Of a stretch of DNA of 30,340 nucleotides, positions 29,844 to 30,340 are shown one piece after another. The position numbers and the translations under genes are program-made. Within the stretch, counting starts at the first letter, position 1, and the number at the start of each line of letters is the position of its first letter. The notes beneath the pieces were generated by a model. That model was not told the origin of the DNA. It was given only the letters and a program-made list of their open reading frames with translations, and ran no database searches. Source of the stretch: DASZHJ01 sp035604335 (GTDB lineage Bacteria; Pseudomonadota; Alphaproteobacteria; ATCC43930; CGMCC-115725); the NCBI GenBank assembly GCA_035604335.1, contig DATNIT010000093.1:1-30340 (forward strand), in the 5' to 3' direction.

Positions 29844-30340
29844 ATGAACGAGAGTCTGCATCCGGCGCTGCTTCCCTTGGGGCTCAGCGACCTGCTGCCG
29901 CCCGAGGCCGGCGTCGAGGCGCGCGTAGTGGCAGCCATGATGGCGGTGCTGGAGAGCCACGGCTACGAGCGCGTCAAGCCGCCGCTGATGGAGTTTGAGG
30001 AGAACCTGCTGAGTGGCACCGGCGCGGCCATGGCGAAAGAGACCTTCCGCCTGATGGACCCGATTTCCCAGCGCATGATCGGTCTTCGCGCCGACATGAC
30101 GACCCAGGTGGCGCGCATCGCGACGACGCGGCTCAAGCACGCGCCGCGGCCGCTGCGGCTTTGCTACGCGGGCCAGGTGCTGCGGGTGAAGGGCAGCCAG
30201 CTCCGGCCCGAGCGCCAGGTGGGCCAAGTGGGCGCCGAGCTCATCGGCACGGATTCGGTGGCGGCTGACCTGGAGGTGGTGGCGCTCGCCGCCGAGGCAC
30301 TGCAGGCGCTGGGCATCGAGGCTCTCTCGGTGGATCTGAC
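29844..30340 (+). CDS. hisZ: ATP phosphoribosyltransferase regulatory subunit HisZ, N-terminal part (runs off right edge)
   Basis: The first 165 codons are in the window with no stop. ATG 29844 gives MNESLHPALLPLGLSDLLPPEAG. The sequence is like class II histidyl-tRNA synthetase: GLSDLLPPEA at the start, GYERVKPPLMEFEENLLSGTG (about 40-60), then motif-2-like region RMIGLRADMTTQVARIATTRL (about 78-98) and CYAGQVLRVKGSQLRPERQVGQVGAELIG (about 107-135). HisZ is the synthetase paralogue that, with the short HisG, forms the first enzyme of histidine biosynthesis; it lacks the anticodon domain, which cannot be checked here. Short intact HisS is less likely because ADMTTQVARI and RPERQVGQVG match HisZ better. 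The 134 bases before it, back to the DUF882 start region, contain an AT-rich patch near 29740 but no promoter I can define. Confidence 0.88.
   Translation, partial: MNESLHPALLPLGLSDLLPPEAGVEARVVAAMMAVLESHGYERVKPPLMEFEENLLSGTGAAMAKETFRLMDPISQRMIGLRADMTTQVARIATTRLKHAPRPLRLCYAGQVLRVKGSQLRPERQVGQVGAELIGTDSVAADLEVVALAAEALQALGIEALSVDL

Overview
The window reads as chromosomal DNA of a high-GC alphaproteobacterium, probably a soil or freshwater Rhodospirillales- or Hyphomicrobiales-like organism. This rests on the style of the proteins, not on a phylogenetic marker: LivHMGF, EhuBCD and TRAP importers, a BKACE (DUF849) enzyme, FCD-type GntR regulators, Tat-type leaders, a DUF882 protein, and serC, serA and hisZ close together. 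I saw no rRNA, tRNA, insertion sequence, phage gene or CRISPR array. Coding density is high and both window edges cut genes.

Region A (1-14023) looks like one carboxylic-acid uptake and CoA-activation island. On the minus strand are a BKACE enzyme and the start of a LivK-like binding protein. A divergent GntR/FCD regulator follows, then a plus-strand operon (2398-10559): a PaaK-like CoA ligase, a second acyl-CoA synthetase, an atypical SDR, LivH-M-G-F and an atypical amidohydrolase. A convergent LivK-like binding protein, a second GntR/FCD regulator and a divergent fumarylacetoacetate-hydrolase-family enzyme complete it. Two binding proteins may feed one permease. An identical 11-mer lies in the upstream regions of both GntR pairs, suggesting paralogous regulators with related operators.

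Region B (14033-17370) holds an AstE/AspA-family deacylase divergent from an EhuB-EhuC-EhuD importer with no ATPase gene beside it. Region C (17385-25663) is a minus-strand cluster: cupin protein, SDR, TRAP binding protein (DctP), fused TRAP membrane protein (DctQM), CocE/NonD hydrolase, Gfo/Idh/MocA oxidoreductase and LysR regulator. It plausibly imports an organic acid, cleaves an ester or amide and oxidises the product.

Region D (26108-30340) is housekeeping: serC-serA (serine biosynthesis) preceded by a strong palindrome, then an antisense Tat-exported DUF882 peptidase-like protein, then the start of hisZ (histidine biosynthesis).

The most unusual signal is that several catabolic enzymes carry altered active sites. 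The SDR at 5491 lacks the Ser, Tyr and Lys of the catalytic tetrad. The amidohydrolase at 9702 lacks two metal-ligand histidines. The AstE-like enzyme at 14033 lacks the substrate-binding Arg. The BKACE at 519 lacks the Glu14 equivalent. These calls rest on alignment by eye with remembered family motifs.
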